Notes: generated by a model from the sequence alone, not told the origin. Shown: positions 25,248-40,037, counted from the stretch's first letter. The stretch is DNA of 64,000 bases from Acanthacorydalis orientalis (GCA_034766995.1 CM068318.1:4277001-4341000); one strand, 5' to 3'. Made by a program: numbers and translations.

Positions 25248-28200
25248 GTAAGTTAGAATTTCAATGAATAAACTCTTTTTCTTGGATATTTTCTTATTTA
25301 TGCTTCTAAACGAATTGACCCATATGTTAATTTGTGGTCCGTGATTAAGATTTTTTCAACTCGTCACTGTTTAATTGATGAGTTCATAAACAGCAACAGT
25401 AATGTATTTGCATCAGAGACAAAAAAAAATGAAGAAATTATTGCTCGTTTTTCGTCTGAATGCATTTCAAATTAAATTTGTATCATGATTAAGAATGTAA
25501 CTTTAAATCATCTCAAAATTTTTAAAGAATATGTATGTATTTTTATAAAAAAAAACTTTATTTTTTTTTCCAGTCGCATAAACTGTTTTTATTCTTAACA
25601 TAATATTTTTTACACTTTAATGATCAACAAAATCGATAAATAAATGTAGCGATTTTCTTAGATAAAAATTTAAATAGTAAAATATCTCACATGATTTATT
25701 TTTTATATAGAAATTATTTTATGTTTAAAATTTAAAATAATAGTATCAAAATTATTTAATATTAGAAAATTTAATTTTAATGTATATAAATATATAGCTG
25801 TGTATTAATTTAATTATGATATCAAGATCTTATTTACATGATAGATTTTTTTTCTGTTAAGCGTATATTTTGCATATTGTATTTAATAAAGACGACTGCC
25901 CTATATGTGACATGCGGGGTGAACGGTAAACCGTTGTGTCTGTTAATGAGGATGTTAGAGTTTATCCAATTGACTGCCCGTGCGCCACTGTTACTTTAAA
26001 TGTAATAACAGCTCACATATACCTCTACCTACCGTCTCACCTACCACCTACACCCATGTAGATCATTTATGTGAATACTTAAATTGCCAGTGATGAAAGT
26101 TTGATGGGATATTTCAGTGGTTAAATACATATATTTATATAATGTTGGAGACAAAGAACGATTTATACTTGAACGTTTTTTTTATGATGTTTTAATTCCC
26201 GAATAATTTCAGTCCGATACGTTTATTTATATCATAGATACATCTTTTGGAGTATTAGTCTGATTATTCGAATTCCATGCTACGTACAAAGAAATATTTA
26301 TGATTATGTCACAGTTTTGCATTTGATTCGAGTTGTTTAGACTAATGGACATTTGATAATTAGTGCTGCATCGAATTGTTTTCAAGGTAATTGCAAAAAA
26401 TTCATTGTGAAAATACTCGAGGAAAATATAAAGTATATTCTATAAAGGATTAATATTAAAAAAATGTATATTCATACCAATGTACTAATTTTTGAGTACA
26501 TGGATTACAGAAAAATAACATTTTCTTTTGTTTTAGAAAATATTTTTAGATTATTCTTGCGGATAAATTGGAATATTTTCTGTATAGTCTATGGAGCGAT
26601 TATGATTGATTTCGATATAAACATGTGAGAAGGCAATGTGATATGGTTGGCGTTTTAATATGGATTCTTTTTCTTCATAACTAATTATCTATGTAATCAT
26701 TTTTTAAATTTCTTCTTTTTTATAAGTTATAAGTGTGTTTGTCCTTCATCCATATATGTGTTTTTCAAAATGTAGTTTTTGGCATTGTGGCTAAATTATA
26801 TTATTTTCTCTCACAACTGAATTTTTCAATCAATTACAAAGCGTTAAGTTACAGATTTTTTTATCTGTTCCCTAGGGTTTTAAGGATGATGGCTAGCTAT
26901 CGAATTGCAACAATGAAAAAAGGTTAATAAAAATATTTTTGGATAGAAAATGTTTTATTTTCCTTTTTTTTTGTACTGGAGCTCAAGTGAAAAAATCATA
27001 TTTGAAAGGTGTTTTTGTTTAAATATATTTCTTTCCAAGATTTCGTATTGATAATTTATGCAATGTGCCAATAATCGTGTAACTAGGTGGTTATTTTAAA
27101 CTTTGGACTGAAAAAGCGAATAAACAGTGCTTATTGTTTGCAGATAAGATAAAATTGACAGCTATAAATTAATGTAATGAAATTAATTAAGTCTTCATAT
27201 AAATGTTTGAGATCGGTACTTAGTTTAAAATGATACAAATAGATAACTGCATTTTGTATTATCGATATGTGTTAAAGAGGTCTTAGAACAGCGTAATATG
27301 AATCCAATTCTGAAATACTATTTAATTAGTTTCTCGTTATTTCTTATCGCATTTGGCTGAACATCATGCAGAAAGAATTTTTCTATCGGTCTTCGCCGGT
27401 TTCAAACCTGTAGTTTTTCCAAAGACTAGTGCCCGCTAGTTGTCGTTGAAATCAGTGAAGTTTTTCTTCCATCATTCTTAATTGTAAATTTTTCCAAAAA
27501 AATGATGTTTAGCTAACTTACATTATTTTTGTGTCTATATAAATTTCTCATGAATAATAATTAAAGATGTGATGATTTTTAAAATATTACAATAGAAAAA
27601 AATGACGACTCATATATTTTTTTAGATATATTTTGCAAATTGTTGAACAAATCCCGCAAGGTTTAGTTAATTGAACAAAATTCATAAGTGTTATTACTTT
27701 ATAATTCGACACTCAGTCGATCATTGTTTGAATATATTTTTAAAACGAACTGTTTTATCGTTGCCCTTATGATGACATCACTAATTTTTCAACCCTTCAC
27801 CGTTGTCGTGGCAGCATGTACACGCGTCATCAATTATCACGAATATTGAATACACACAACTAGATGCAACAATTCACGTGAACTTTAAACCTTGTAAACA
27901 GCATGAAGGGTACTCGATTTGATTGAACTTTCAATGTATAAGGGCCAGAGAAATTTATTGAGTTACATGAGGGCAATAGTATTGTCATTACAATATTGTT
28001 TATGAATTTCTATTAAGACATATTTATATACATATATATAATTATATATGTATATAATTGTTTAAATGATTGTAAACACTCAAATCTATAAAATGTGAAA
28101 GAATGGAAAAGTTCGAATATATGTGAAAATTCAGTCAACTTCCATACTCGTCTGCAGGATCCGTGTTCAGTTTTAAATTCAGTATTCGATTATTTATAAT

Positions 28201-30479
28201 TAATAAAAATTATGATCTCTTTTTCGTCTAAGACAAATAATTCATTCGTGTGCATGTCGCGTTGTTTATGAGAGATGCTTCCAGTTCGGTTCGGTAGCGT
28301 AAATCAAAAGTGTTTTTTGTTCATACGCTGCATTTCATGTCCGTACATATATCTTTCATGCAGTTTGATCGTTACCAGACATGACGTCACGCGAAATGTG
28401 TCGGTCTAGACATACGAATTCATAATAAATTATTTATCGTAAACAATTACATGAGTTTGTATTATGTATGTATTGAAAGTTTGCTAAGTGCGTTCCGCAA
28501 AACGAAGGTGATTTATTCGCGGAGTATGATCGATTCATTGTCTATGCGATTCTGTATAATGTTTATATTACATGTGCACAGACATGCTTTTTCAACACAT
28601 CGGTTCGTTTAGCATCGATGCGTGCACTGTCTGTCGTATGGATTTAATGAAATATCGAGTATATCACTCATTCTGCCAGGTGTCTGAAAAGTCATGTCGT
28701 CTCTTGAAACAATTTTATTGGACCGTTAAAATATCTAAATGGTAACAGATAATAAAAAGTACAAGTTTCCATAAATGAATTTTTATACCCACTCCATATC
28801 GCATGAAAGATTTTTTTCGAACGGTCAAATTTATTTTTCGCTCTCAGTCATATCTAGATTAAAAAATGAATTGTTTTTATGACAATTTAATAAAAATGTT
28901 TAAAAAAACATTTTGTCGCTGATTAAGATTCAGCTTCTATATGGCACCCATATTACCAACGAATGTATTTCGGATTTTTCTAGTTTTCTTTTTTTTTAAA
29001 AAAATGTTTTTATTTTCTTAATTACGAAACAAGAGAACATGTACCCACACAAAGACTGAAATGGATCTTAACAAATATCAAATTGTAACATTTTTACTGT
29101 AAAAACAAAAAATCGACATAATTTCTCGAACATTCTGTTTTTGATTTAAACTGGCGACATAATTGGAAATATAGTGCTCAAAATATTATGTTTATTATTT
29201 ATCAATTATAAAATCATGAAAAAATTATTTTTAAATATTTTGATTTGTAATATTTTACAACCTTTGATTGTGATGTGCGTGTAATGTACAGTTGCTAAAT
29301 GAATGTGTTCTGTGTACATTCATTATTTAATAACTTAATATTGAATCGAAAATGTTTATCTATTTCGTTCATGTTTTATTTACTTTTTTTTACGGAAATT
29401 CCCGTGACGATTTTCATATTTTTCAAAGAAATTATTAGTGTAAGCAATGAATTATGTTTTATATAAAGTATCATCAGTGTTGGTTCCTATCATGTCTCCA
29501 CATGTGGATTGATTAAGTAAATAATCACAATGTTTTACATAATTCGAAACGAAATCACGATCGAGACGTTTCAATAACGTCTGTTGTTGGAAATCGAATT
29601 TCTTACACGAAACGAACGTAAAAAGTATAAAACATGACAATGAGACAGTTTATTTTTATTTTATCACACACAATATAAGATCAAGTTTTGTAATTAGACA
29701 CAGTTTCCGATACCAGTTCTTTTGAGCCGTTGCAGTTTCATTCAACAAGTGGAGCAGGATCGTTCGTTCGTTGTGCGTGCAAGCAAGTACGTCCATATAT
29801 GTCTTGTGGTCTGGCTACTGACATCGGTTTCAGGTGGTCCGGCAACTTTTTATATTGTGAGAGGTTGAATCAGTAACCGACAATAAACGCAATTTTATTG
29901 TCAGTTCAAGTATTTTTATACTTGCGTACAGGAACGGACGGCCATGTTGAAGGTGTTTCAGATGCCATTACCTCGTTTTTTATTATCTCGTTACTTTGTT
30001 GGTCGAGATTGATATACACTCATTCATGCAGAAGAATACAGATTTCTAGTTAGTTTGCACGTTTCGTTCCTCTGTAGAGAATATTGGTTTTCTTCACTGA
30101 AAATGTATCTTTTATAAATTACTTAATCAACTTTTATAAATGTTTTTTATTAAAAAAAAACGTAATCTCGTACAATAAATTTTAAATGAATTAATTACAA
30201 TGACAGCTATTATAAAATAAATAAAATAATTTAACTGATTATCACTGATTGTTTCCTTTCAAAATATTTACAATCACATTAATATATTTTTTAGATAATC
30301 AAACACTGTATTTAAATTCAATTTTATTTCAGTTATGAAAACATTGTTCGTAGATTTATTGATTTTGACAGAAATTAAATCTATTTTTTTAAAAAAAATA
30401 TGTCTTATTAATTAGAAGTGCGAGAATTGGGAATTAATTGAAATCTTGCATCTAAGAACCATTCATGCATTTAGAAAAA

Positions 30480-30481
<2 letters not shown>

Positions 30482-30556
<75 letters not shown>
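30482..30556. repeat. (TA)n microsatellite
   Basis: About 37 uninterrupted units. Confidence 0.97.
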
Positions 30557-30560
<4 letters not shown>

Positions 30561-32367
30561 AAATAATGTCGTTGATAATCAATAAATCGATAACTTAATT
30601 ACTCTGAACAACTATGACTATGATGTTTATTTTATTTTAGTACAACATGACTCAGTTGTTTATGTGTTTTAAAAAAAGCTTTAATGTAGTTATTGATATA
30701 GTATAGATAAGTATCAATGAGTATGAATGGTTTTCAAAATGTCTGCAACACTTTATAAATGTGTTTGTATTGAAGAAAATCGAAGGCGAATTTTTAAATT
30801 CATTTCAGTATGTTTTATTTAGGTAGTAAAATGAAATAAAATGTTGACAATATATGAATGATACATATATATTGTACAACCGGGCAGTTTCAATGGATCT
30901 AATCAAGGAAGCAGCGCGTGAGTGATTCTATGTGTAACCGGATTTACAAGACGTCTCGCTTCTCGGACGTCTTTTGAGCAAGTTTGTTTTTTTATCATAT
31001 TGACATATACACACGACGAAAGATTGCAGATATTTACAGAACGTCAAATAGGCGACGCGAAGAAAGAAAACAAGAGACGGACTTAAAATTCATGATTGTT
31101 AGAGGTAATCGATCCGCGTGTAAAAAAATTGCATTAAACACAGTTCTGTAAAATTCTGTAGAACAAGATATCTGTAAAAATTCCATTCTATTTTAAAATA
31201 TCCATAACTTTGGACTGTTTCAACAATTCTTTTCGACGAAAATTGAACGTGTTTTACATTCAATGTAAATATTCTAACTGACTTATTTTCTGATATAAAC
31301 GCCTGTTTAAATAGAAACACATCTGTTTTTAATCAACCATATTTTTAAAGACGTTCACGACTAGCACCTTACTGAAAAATTTTCTATATTTGTGATATTA
31401 ATGGGATTTTTCTGAGCCGATAATCTAATAAAAGGTTTTCAGACACGTGTCGTCTTCCCGTAGTGCTGAATCCAATTCAGAGAAACGTTTCTTTACCTGC
31501 GATTTGTGTTGATGGTGACAAGTCGGAGGGGACATTTGATAAGTGTGCAACTGATTCATAGAGTCGTAGTTAGTTATTTGATTTGGCTGTGTAGGATTTT
31601 TGCTTTATAGACATATATTTGCTTGTTTATTTCAATTATTCTCATATTGAATAAAATATTTTATCCACTAGTTTGTTATAAATATATATGTTTAGTATTT
31701 TTAAATATTCACTTTATTTGATTAAGGTCTATTAATTCAATAAAATCCATAATGCATTCATTATGAACAGGAAAAATATTTTATATATAAATACCGATAA
31801 GAAATCACACAATTTAAATATTCTTATCTCTTACAGTTTTGTAAAATGAATATCATTTTTTCTCTTTTACATTGATATTAAATAAATCACATCTTTTTGA
31901 GACATTTTCTTCCCATGTATCGTTTGTTCATTACTCTCTGTGAATTTCAGAGGCTACATACAAGTTAGTATTTTTATGTACGATTGTTTCGATTTTCATT
32001 AATTTCAGGTAGATTTTGTATTTCTTTGATTCCGAGTTTAAACTCTGTTTAAAGATGACGAAATAGGTCGTAGAAGAAATGAACTTATATGTTACTTTTA
32101 AGAGCCTTAGATTGTGATTTTTTCAGATTAAATGCTTTTTCAATTTTTTTCAATATAATTCGATAATTTTAATTTAGGAATTTTCTGTCTATATATTTTA
32201 TATCATTGTTTTTTAGATTCTCTAGCGATAATAGCTCATTAGTATTTTTGTAATGCTCTAATTTATCTTAATTCGCCGAGAAAAACTGAACTGTTATAGA
32301 TTTTTTATCTAAATACAAAAGTTAATCTTTTTAAATATTTCTTTTATCCGAGATTTGAAGTTCTTTA

Positions 32368-32436
32368 CTACTTATTGGTAACTTATTTATGTATCTACTA
32401 CTTATTGATAACTTTTCTGCTAGTTTATTGGTAACT
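32368..32436. repeat. Short imperfect tandem repeat
   Basis: Three copies of CTACTTATTGGTAACT-like sequence, at 32368, 32398 and about 32420, differing by one or two bases. Confidence 0.7.
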
Positions 32437-33286
32437 ATTTAGTTCTATGAGAGATTTGGTATTTTAGTTGCATTCGAGGTACAAGAAATTTAGAATAATA
32501 GATGTTCTAGTTATAGTAGTAATTTTATATAGAAACCCGTATCTCCAGACGATGTTACTAGAAACTTATAATTCACTTGCAGAAAGTTTGAACGTTTTTT
32601 TCCCGTGTAATTTGTTAATATGAACATATATACATATTCTTTAGTGTTTTGCAAACAAAAAATTTAAACAAATGTTTTGAATATTTTTTAAATATATTTC
32701 TTGCAATAAAAATTATAAATGAAAACATTTTTATTAATAGTTTTTCCATTACCCTAATTAAAAATATAAAAATATTAGTTATGCTATTACTTTTTGGGTA
32801 GATATATGTATTCATTCATAAAAAAATATCTGAGTGTCAAGTGTTATTTATTTTCATTCACAAAAGAAATCTTTTACATGTGTGTACCTATGTGTTTATA
32901 TATATATATATATTCTTTGACTCATTCAATTATGAATAAACATAAACTTTATAAAATTAATGAATAAACGAATATAATTTACGTATACTTTTATGTCTAT
33001 TAAAAAAAAAACACACCGACATCAAAAGCGTGCATATAAAAAGCATTTTGCAATAAAGATATATTTATATCAAATAATAACAGTTTGCTAACGACGACAA
33101 AAATGTAGCTTCTAAAAATACAACAGAACATTGATGTATATAGAGATGCCTGTTGACAAACCATGGAATATTAAAAATGCTATTTGTATGCGTCTTGTCT
33201 TTCATACATCATATTTGAATATCAAATAAACAACGCACGACTTGTCAAGTCAAACAAAGAGAATGTAAAATGTATTAAATACTATT

Positions 33287-33289
<3 letters not shown>

Positions 33290-33337
<48 letters not shown>
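33290..33337. repeat. (TA)n microsatellite
   Basis: About 24 units. Confidence 0.97.
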
Positions 33338-33341
<4 letters not shown>

Positions 33342-34508
33342 AGATTCAAATTGTATATTAAACGTTAATGAATCCTAGCAGCTATTTAAAATTACCATCT
33401 TATCATTTTTGAGTTACGATTTCATTGTACTTATAAATAATGCTTTGGTCAAGCTGAAAAAATGATTGTACAGAGCCAAAATATTTTTCAATTCGAAGAA
33501 AGAATCAATGAAGTTGACTATTTATAACAAGGTGATTTCCGGGAATTCGAATCATTCTTTAAACTATACAGAAATAGAATTCTGATTAGTTTATTTAAAA
33601 TTTATTGATAATATTTATTAAAATTTAGAATTATATAGGTTTTTAATCGTTCAATGGAAGAATGTTAGATCTAGAGCAGTGTTTCGGGAAGTTTAAAGAA
33701 GTTAAGTGATGTTGGATGGTAATCTTCCTCTTATCCACATTAATCTCTTATTGCCGAATTAAAAATATATCCTGTTTTAGTTACTGTAATATTTTTAAAC
33801 GTGAATCAGTACCCGAATTACAAATTTGTCTAAATGATACTAGAAGAGTTTTTACTTATGAGGCATTTTTTGGCAATGAGATCGATAAGTTAGCACCTAT
33901 ATTTTAGATTAGTATTGAATAAAAAAAATCGAAAATCGTTGTTAAATTTCGTTAAAAGTCAAAATTAACTGTCTTTACATGTTATAAAAAAAATACATTA
34001 CTTAAATGTGCGATTTTTGAATATTGTACATATTATATTAACAATTTTTATAAACATTGGAATTGAATAAAAACATACTATGCCAACATGTGCTGATTAA
34101 CATGTGCACTTTTCACGTAAAAGTCAGATAAATTTGGATACGTGCTATTTTTATCTCGATATATCGTTTGCATGTGTATACGTTTTTCATTAATAATTTT
34201 GGAAGTGTAAGAAATTTATTTGTGTTATCTTAATATTCTGGATTGATTCAGGTCAATACTTGCATAATATTTTGTATATATATATATATAATGTTTTAGT
34301 ATATATGAAACGAATATCAATTTTAGAAAAGCGTGTAAATCTTTTAATAAAAAAGAGTGAAAAAACAAACTTTACAGGGGTTTAATCACTGATTTTGTAT
34401 CTTATTAATTTTTAAAAAAATTCGCCGAGAATGTTATATTCTTACTATTTTTTTGTTATCTAAAATTTATTATTTAGTTTTTAAATAATAGATTAATATT
34501 ATTGTTTC

Positions 34509-34513
<5 letters not shown>

Positions 34514-34540
<27 letters not shown>
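34514..34540. repeat. (TA)n microsatellite, short
   Basis: About 13 units followed by AATTATATAT; a smaller one (34276-34291) lies just upstream. Confidence 0.95.
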
Positions 34541-34545
<5 letters not shown>

Positions 34546-34660
34546 TATATCTGTTAAATAAAAAATTAAATATTTTATATATTTTTTATACAAACACACA
34601 CACATTCATAATTTTGTATAAATACATTATGGCTGTTTAGTGCTTCCATCTATCAGTATA

Positions 34661-34704
34661 GTATGCCGATAAAACAGACTGTATCGTTCATATTATCGGC
34701 ATAC
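34661..34704. other. Perfect 12-bp inverted repeat with 20-nt loop
   Basis: GTATGCCGATAA at 34661-34672 pairs with TTATCGGCATAC at 34693-34704. It is not built from TA repeats, so it stands out from the background. It may be a transposon end pair, a protein-binding site or an RNA hairpin. Confidence 0.7.
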
Positions 34705-35039
34705 AATTTAGATTTCGTAAAATTCCGCTAGAGGTGTAAAGTGTTTCGCAGCGACGTATTGTAATTTGTTCTTCGCGTACGACTAGATGGCACTTATGCC
34801 TTTATAGTCAATTGTTTCGAATGAAAAAAACCGTCTCGGGAATATTTTTAATTATTTTCATTATCCATGTGAATTTATTTGCATGTTAATTTCATTAGTA
34901 GTTGTGTAGTGTTCAAAATGTCATTATTTTCGGTAAAGTAATATTAACGGTTTTTTGTATTTATTTTGATCAGTCATTAATTTAATATGAATTGAAATAT
35001 TGTAAACAATTGCGATGTGAAACTAATCTGTATTTGTAT

Positions 35040-35042
<3 letters not shown>

Positions 35043-35111
<69 letters not shown>
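35043..35111. repeat. (TA)n microsatellite
   Basis: About 34 uninterrupted units. Confidence 0.97.
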
Positions 35112-35115
<4 letters not shown>

Positions 35116-35502
35116 GAATAAAATATTTGTTAAATTAGAAGCGTTTCCGAATTTTAAACTGCTTCTAGAAAACGAGTCTCTGATTATTTTAACGATCACG
35201 ATTTATATTTCATAGTCACGAGGATTGGTAGAATACAATGGCCGATTATTTTTTTTAATTCACAGATACGATTATTTAAAACTGCTGTTTGATAAATCTC
35301 TCATTAACTAATTATCCAAACTTGTCTTTTAAGAGAAAAATGTCGTAAAAACTTTCCCTGCAACACCCTGTGGCTTACAACTACATATTACTACTACTAC
35401 ACTCTTCTTCTTACTCTACATACTACTTCTTCAACTCATGTTAGATTTCGGCTTTCTTTTTCGCTTGATTTTTGGATTTACAACGCAAGTACATAAATAC
35501 AC

Positions 35503-35504
<2 letters not shown>

Positions 35505-35578
<74 letters not shown>

Positions 35579-35595
35579 GTGTGTGTGTGTGTGTT
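35505..35595. repeat. (TA)n(TG)n microsatellite
   Basis: About 33 TA units, then GTATATG and (TG)9. Confidence 0.97.
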
Positions 35596-35788
35596 TGTTA
35601 ATACTACGTTTTATAAAGCAATTTGTAAATTTTGTAAAAACTTCACGATGCAAAATATTTTTATAAATTTAAATTCCACAAATATTTCTGCTTTTTAATG
35701 AAACATTGAAAGTTACATATCTATTTACTTTTTTATTTTTGTTTCCTGTGTCCACATACACATTTATGGAACATGTTTGTGGGGTACT

Positions 35789-35789
<1 letters not shown>

Positions 35790-35844
<55 letters not shown>
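35790..35844. repeat. (TA)n microsatellite
   Basis: About 26 units, with CA and GTA interruptions at the two ends. Confidence 0.96.
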
Positions 35845-36973
35845 AGAGTGAGAAGGATGAAATATACTATATGTATGAATACAAATGAACAAATTACATA
35901 ATATAACTTTCATACTTTACAAGTAGTAACTATTAATTTATTACACATTTAATGATAATATTCATTACACGTCACATTTTACGCTTATTCTATACATGAA
36001 AATAAATACAACAGATGACCTTTGTTGCGGAGACATTAATTTTGTACATTCGCACGATAAATAATGTATCAGTGGCCATCGATGATGACGGTACTTGTTG
36101 ATTTTTTCTAGATATTTATTCGTGGTCTATAAATTACCGAGTAGTTTGCTTTTGTGAGAAAATTGATATTTATGATTTTTTTTCTATCCATAAGCAACGG
36201 ATACGGAACCGGTTAACAAGGAGCACTGTATTGGCTCTCCTTTAGATATACGTGGTTACAGATACGTATTTCAGTATGTTTGTATAATTTAATCAAATCG
36301 AATTAATAGAAATATGGTTTCAAAAAAAATCTTATCAAAGTAAAAAAAGAGCTACAACATTCAATGTGTCAATTATAAACCACAGAAAAAATACATGTAT
36401 GGTTTTAACCGCAAAGTAATTAAATCTTTATAAACATTGACAGACTACTTAAAATAAGGATTATATTGAACATGTATTGAAACAGTTTATTAAAAAAAGA
36501 TATTTTTTCTCATACATTGAAAACGTACAATTAATCAGTTTTCATATTAGATTTTACTCATAATATTATGTATTTTATCGTGTTCCAGGCAAGAGTAAAG
36601 TCCATTTTTGATATGACTTGTTACTAAATTGTTTGATGAGTATTCCTAGTGGTAATAAAAGTACGAGTATTTAATTATCATTGTAAAATAGTCAAGTGTG
36701 ATTTGAGCATTTTCAATCATGAAGAACATTTATTAAAAAATCGAACAGAGATTTGTACTATAAAACACTTTACTTGATTTCAATTTTTATTCTTAATATA
36801 ATGAAATTGTCCTTAAAATAATTTTTGTTTTACCTCAAGCACGATTTTTTTCTTACCAAATCCGTGATCTCAGTGCGTTTAGGTACTGAAAAAACTAGGA
36901 AGGTGCAGAAAGTATGGAATGTTAAATACAAATGGTTTGTTTCCTGAAGGTTAATAATGAGAGGCTTATATAT

Positions 36974-36975
<2 letters not shown>

Positions 36976-37047
<72 letters not shown>
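36976..37047. repeat. (TA)n microsatellite
   Basis: About 35 uninterrupted units. Confidence 0.97.
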
Positions 37048-37048
<1 letters not shown>

Positions 37049-37739
37049 GATGTATGACAAGTTGATAAATTCTATAAAATACTGGCAAGAAGAAAAAACA
37101 AAGAGAAAGTTCTATATCAAGACATTCGTCAGGTCAAGTCGGTCCATTAGACTGTACAACATCAGCGAATATGATTTATTACTGTATAATTAATATGTGT
37201 TGTTTTGATATCACTAAGAATAATTAAAACGCATTTTCGATTCAATATAATATTTAATAGTTATATGTAGTCGACCTCTGTAATCAATAGAGATAATCTT
37301 ATCCAGATTTCCGTAATGACATACGTATAATTATATTATGGTGTTTGTATACAGTGTGTTAATGAGTTTTTTTAGGGACCTCTGTATAGATCAACTGCGT
37401 ACAGTACTAGATATGGTGGCTAGACCGTTAGAAAGCTTTTTTATGTTGTGCATTTCTGTCTTTCTTAACAAAAATAAATTAATATCTTTCGCCCAGGAAA
37501 AAAAATAACAACGGGTACTTAATTACTAAAACTGTTGTTTTTGATATATGTGTTTGATTTTTTAATTAAAACGACGACCACACACACACATGCAATATTC
37601 GTGTTGTATCTTTTATTGATGTACAATTCAATTTTAAAATTTCATGGCAATAATAAAAGTTCGAATTGCTTATTGTTTGTTCTGAATTGATATATCACGT
37701 GCTTTTGGATGTTACCTGTCAATCCAGAACAAATATCTT

Positions 37740-38420
37740 TTTTGTTTTAAAAAAACCAAATCAATGTTTAACGCTTTATCAACTTTTTCTTCTTCTTCTT
37801 CGATGGCGCTACAACCTAAATCGAGCCTTGGCCTTCTAAATTTTCTGCCTCCAGACATCCTCCTACTGGTAGTCCTTCTCCAGTTCTTTACTCCCAAGAG
37901 TTCCACTGCATCCTTCTCTGTATTGTTTATTCATCAGAGCCTTGGTTTGCCCACAGGTCTTCTCCCACCTGGTTGTCCATCCGAGGCACTTTTTGGCACT
38001 TTTGAGTCCGGCATCCCCTCATTGCGACCTGCCCGAGGCAGACGGAGCATTTTTATAAAGACCGATATTTTTGGTTCCCTACAGATTTTATATAATTCGA
38101 AGTTGTAGCGCATTCTCCATATACTTCCATCGGTTACTGGCCTATATATCCTTCTCAATATTTTTCTTTCGACGGTGTCCAACATTTCTGCGGTCTGAGC
38201 ATACATAGCCGACATAAGCTTTATCAACTAGCCGCACTGTAAAAATGTTTGATTCTTGATCAAGTTTGTATTCCCCTCCAATTTTACAGTGATTCGTAGT
38301 TCTAATTCTTCCAGTTTCTGATATAATCGAGACAATGGCACTGAGCGAAGAATGAAACACGTCGGTCACAAGTATTTGTTGCAAGTTTATGACGGAGCGT
38401 ACGATGAACGATGCCAATTA
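37740..38420 (-). mobile_element. 3' end of a degraded LINE (non-LTR retrotransposon ORF2)
   Basis: Minus-strand frames, joined by frameshifts, show the usual C-terminal tail of insect LINE ORF2 proteins: VERKILRRIYRPVTDGSIWR, then MRYNFELYKICREPKI, FIKMLRLPRAGR, GGRRPVGKPRL, and near the end LLGVKNWRRTT. The sequence finishes in a (GAA)5 run on the minus strand (37787-37801), a microsatellite tail of the kind some LINEs carry. Upstream (38230-38420) the frame is weaker, and the reverse transcriptase core is absent, so this is a 5'-truncated, dead copy. Confidence 0.88.
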
Positions 38421-40000
38421 ATTCGATTACGTTTTTCTTGCAAAATATAAAAACTACAGTACGAGACCAATAAACATTATAATACTCTTATATTATCCGA
38501 AGGTGTCAAATCTGTGGCTGTTGACCATTCACATACCAACAGGTAGCGTCTTTTATTTTGTGAACGTTTTGTTTTATGTGCACTTAATTGGATTGTTCGT
38601 CCTGTTTGTATCTTGATTTGCGGTTGTTAATATTGTAGTAAATAAATAAATTAATGCTCGTGAGAGAGGCGCTGTTTTATGATTATAAACTACCTAATGC
38701 ATGAGAATCCGGTGGCGGCATTGTTTCATTGTAGCCGTAATAAACTTAGCGGTGTAATTTTATATTTGACACTGGTATGTGGTCGCAGGGAGTATCGCCG
38801 CGATCGCCGTACATACGTTTTAATTTTTATTTACTTTTAGTATTTCGTTTTAATTGTCGCGTAATTGTAATTGCCTTCATAGGAGAATCTAGATTTGAAC
38901 GGTTCCCATTATATTATTTAATCGTTTCATTGTTGAAGTCATTTACATTTATATATGTGTACGGTTTTATATTGTCCATTAAGATTAAATCCGTACGTAT
39001 AGGCACATACATGCTGGGGAAATTTTTTCTTTTATTGTACGTCATTCTTGCTCTCAATTTTATCGAAATTATTCACGAATCTAGAATTTTTAACGTATCT
39101 TCAAATAGCTTATGTATGTTTTATTATTATTGTTGCCTTTAATAGTTTTTTATGCTGCCAATCGTAATGGTAAGACGCAGGTGCACACATGCGGCGAATA
39201 TATTTCTTTTCTACAAGCAAAAACATTTTCGCAACAGGTATTTTTTTTATGATACATAAATGAAAGTGTGAGGATTAGATATATTTTTAGTGATGCTTGT
39301 AAATTTTAAAATTTCAATATACATGCTTCATTTTATACGTACAAATAAGTCACCGACGTAATACCTAGTTGACCTTTGTGTTTTTTTTTTTTTTTGTGAG
39401 TATATAGTTTGTGAAAATCGTTCCGAATATTAAGTTTTATATTTTGCGATAATAAGAAGGTTATGTAAAGTCATCTTCGAGAAATATTTCGTTTGATTAA
39501 TTTCTAAAATAAAACATAATCCGTATAGAAACTATTGAATGATTTATTCCATTAAAAATACCAGTGACGATATTTATGTACAATAAAATTAATTTAAACA
39601 CGTGTTTCTATTGAATAGAAAAATATTTATCATCTGGATATTCAGCAACTCGTTTTTGGTCATTTATTTATTTAAAATTTTTGTTTGTTTCAATATAAAG
39701 TTATGTACACTTTTTTAAAAAATAATTTATAGCTTTTGTAAATTTTTTGAAACACTAGATTTTCATATGTACATGTAAGAGTAATATATATGTATATATA
39801 TATTCGGCTTTAGATGCCCATTGTTATTAATCACAGTTAGTCTTCTTATTTTTTTTGGTCTAATATTTTTTCTATACATTCTTTAGTCCAATATTTTTTC
39901 TAGACTAAAAAGAGTTAACTTTTAAAATCACAAAAAATATTATTTTTGTTTCATGTAAGAGTAAAAGTAGTAGTCAATTTTATTTTTTATGAATATATCA

Positions 40001-40003
<3 letters not shown>

Positions 40004-40035
<32 letters not shown>
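40004..40035. repeat. (TA)n microsatellite
   Basis: About 16 units. Confidence 0.96.

Positions 40036-40037
<2 letters not shown>

Larger units (their letters stand above)
25248..37740 (+). other. Start of a very long intron (presumed); no coding exon seen
   Basis: After the phase-1 donor at 25248 no plus-strand exon with good splice sites, coding composition and a matching phase is apparent. The stretch holds AT-rich unique DNA, (TA)n arrays and a CRE-type palindrome TGACGTCA at 28382-28389. At about 25900-26060 and 29700-29960 the composition is less AT-rich but has no frame. A 33-codon frame at 33805-33907 (ESVPELQICLNDTRRVFTYE) looks coding-like but has no good splice context. Confidence 0.45.

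Noticed and set aside
25900..26060. Less AT-rich intronic block with AACGGTAAACCGTT palindrome
   Set aside because: No coding frame and no strong promoter motifs; the single palindrome is not enough for a separate call.
38777..39142. 121-codon hydrophobic plus-strand frame
   Set aside because: Phe/Ile/Leu/Tyr-rich from AT-rich DNA, with no domain, no splice sites and no conserved pattern.
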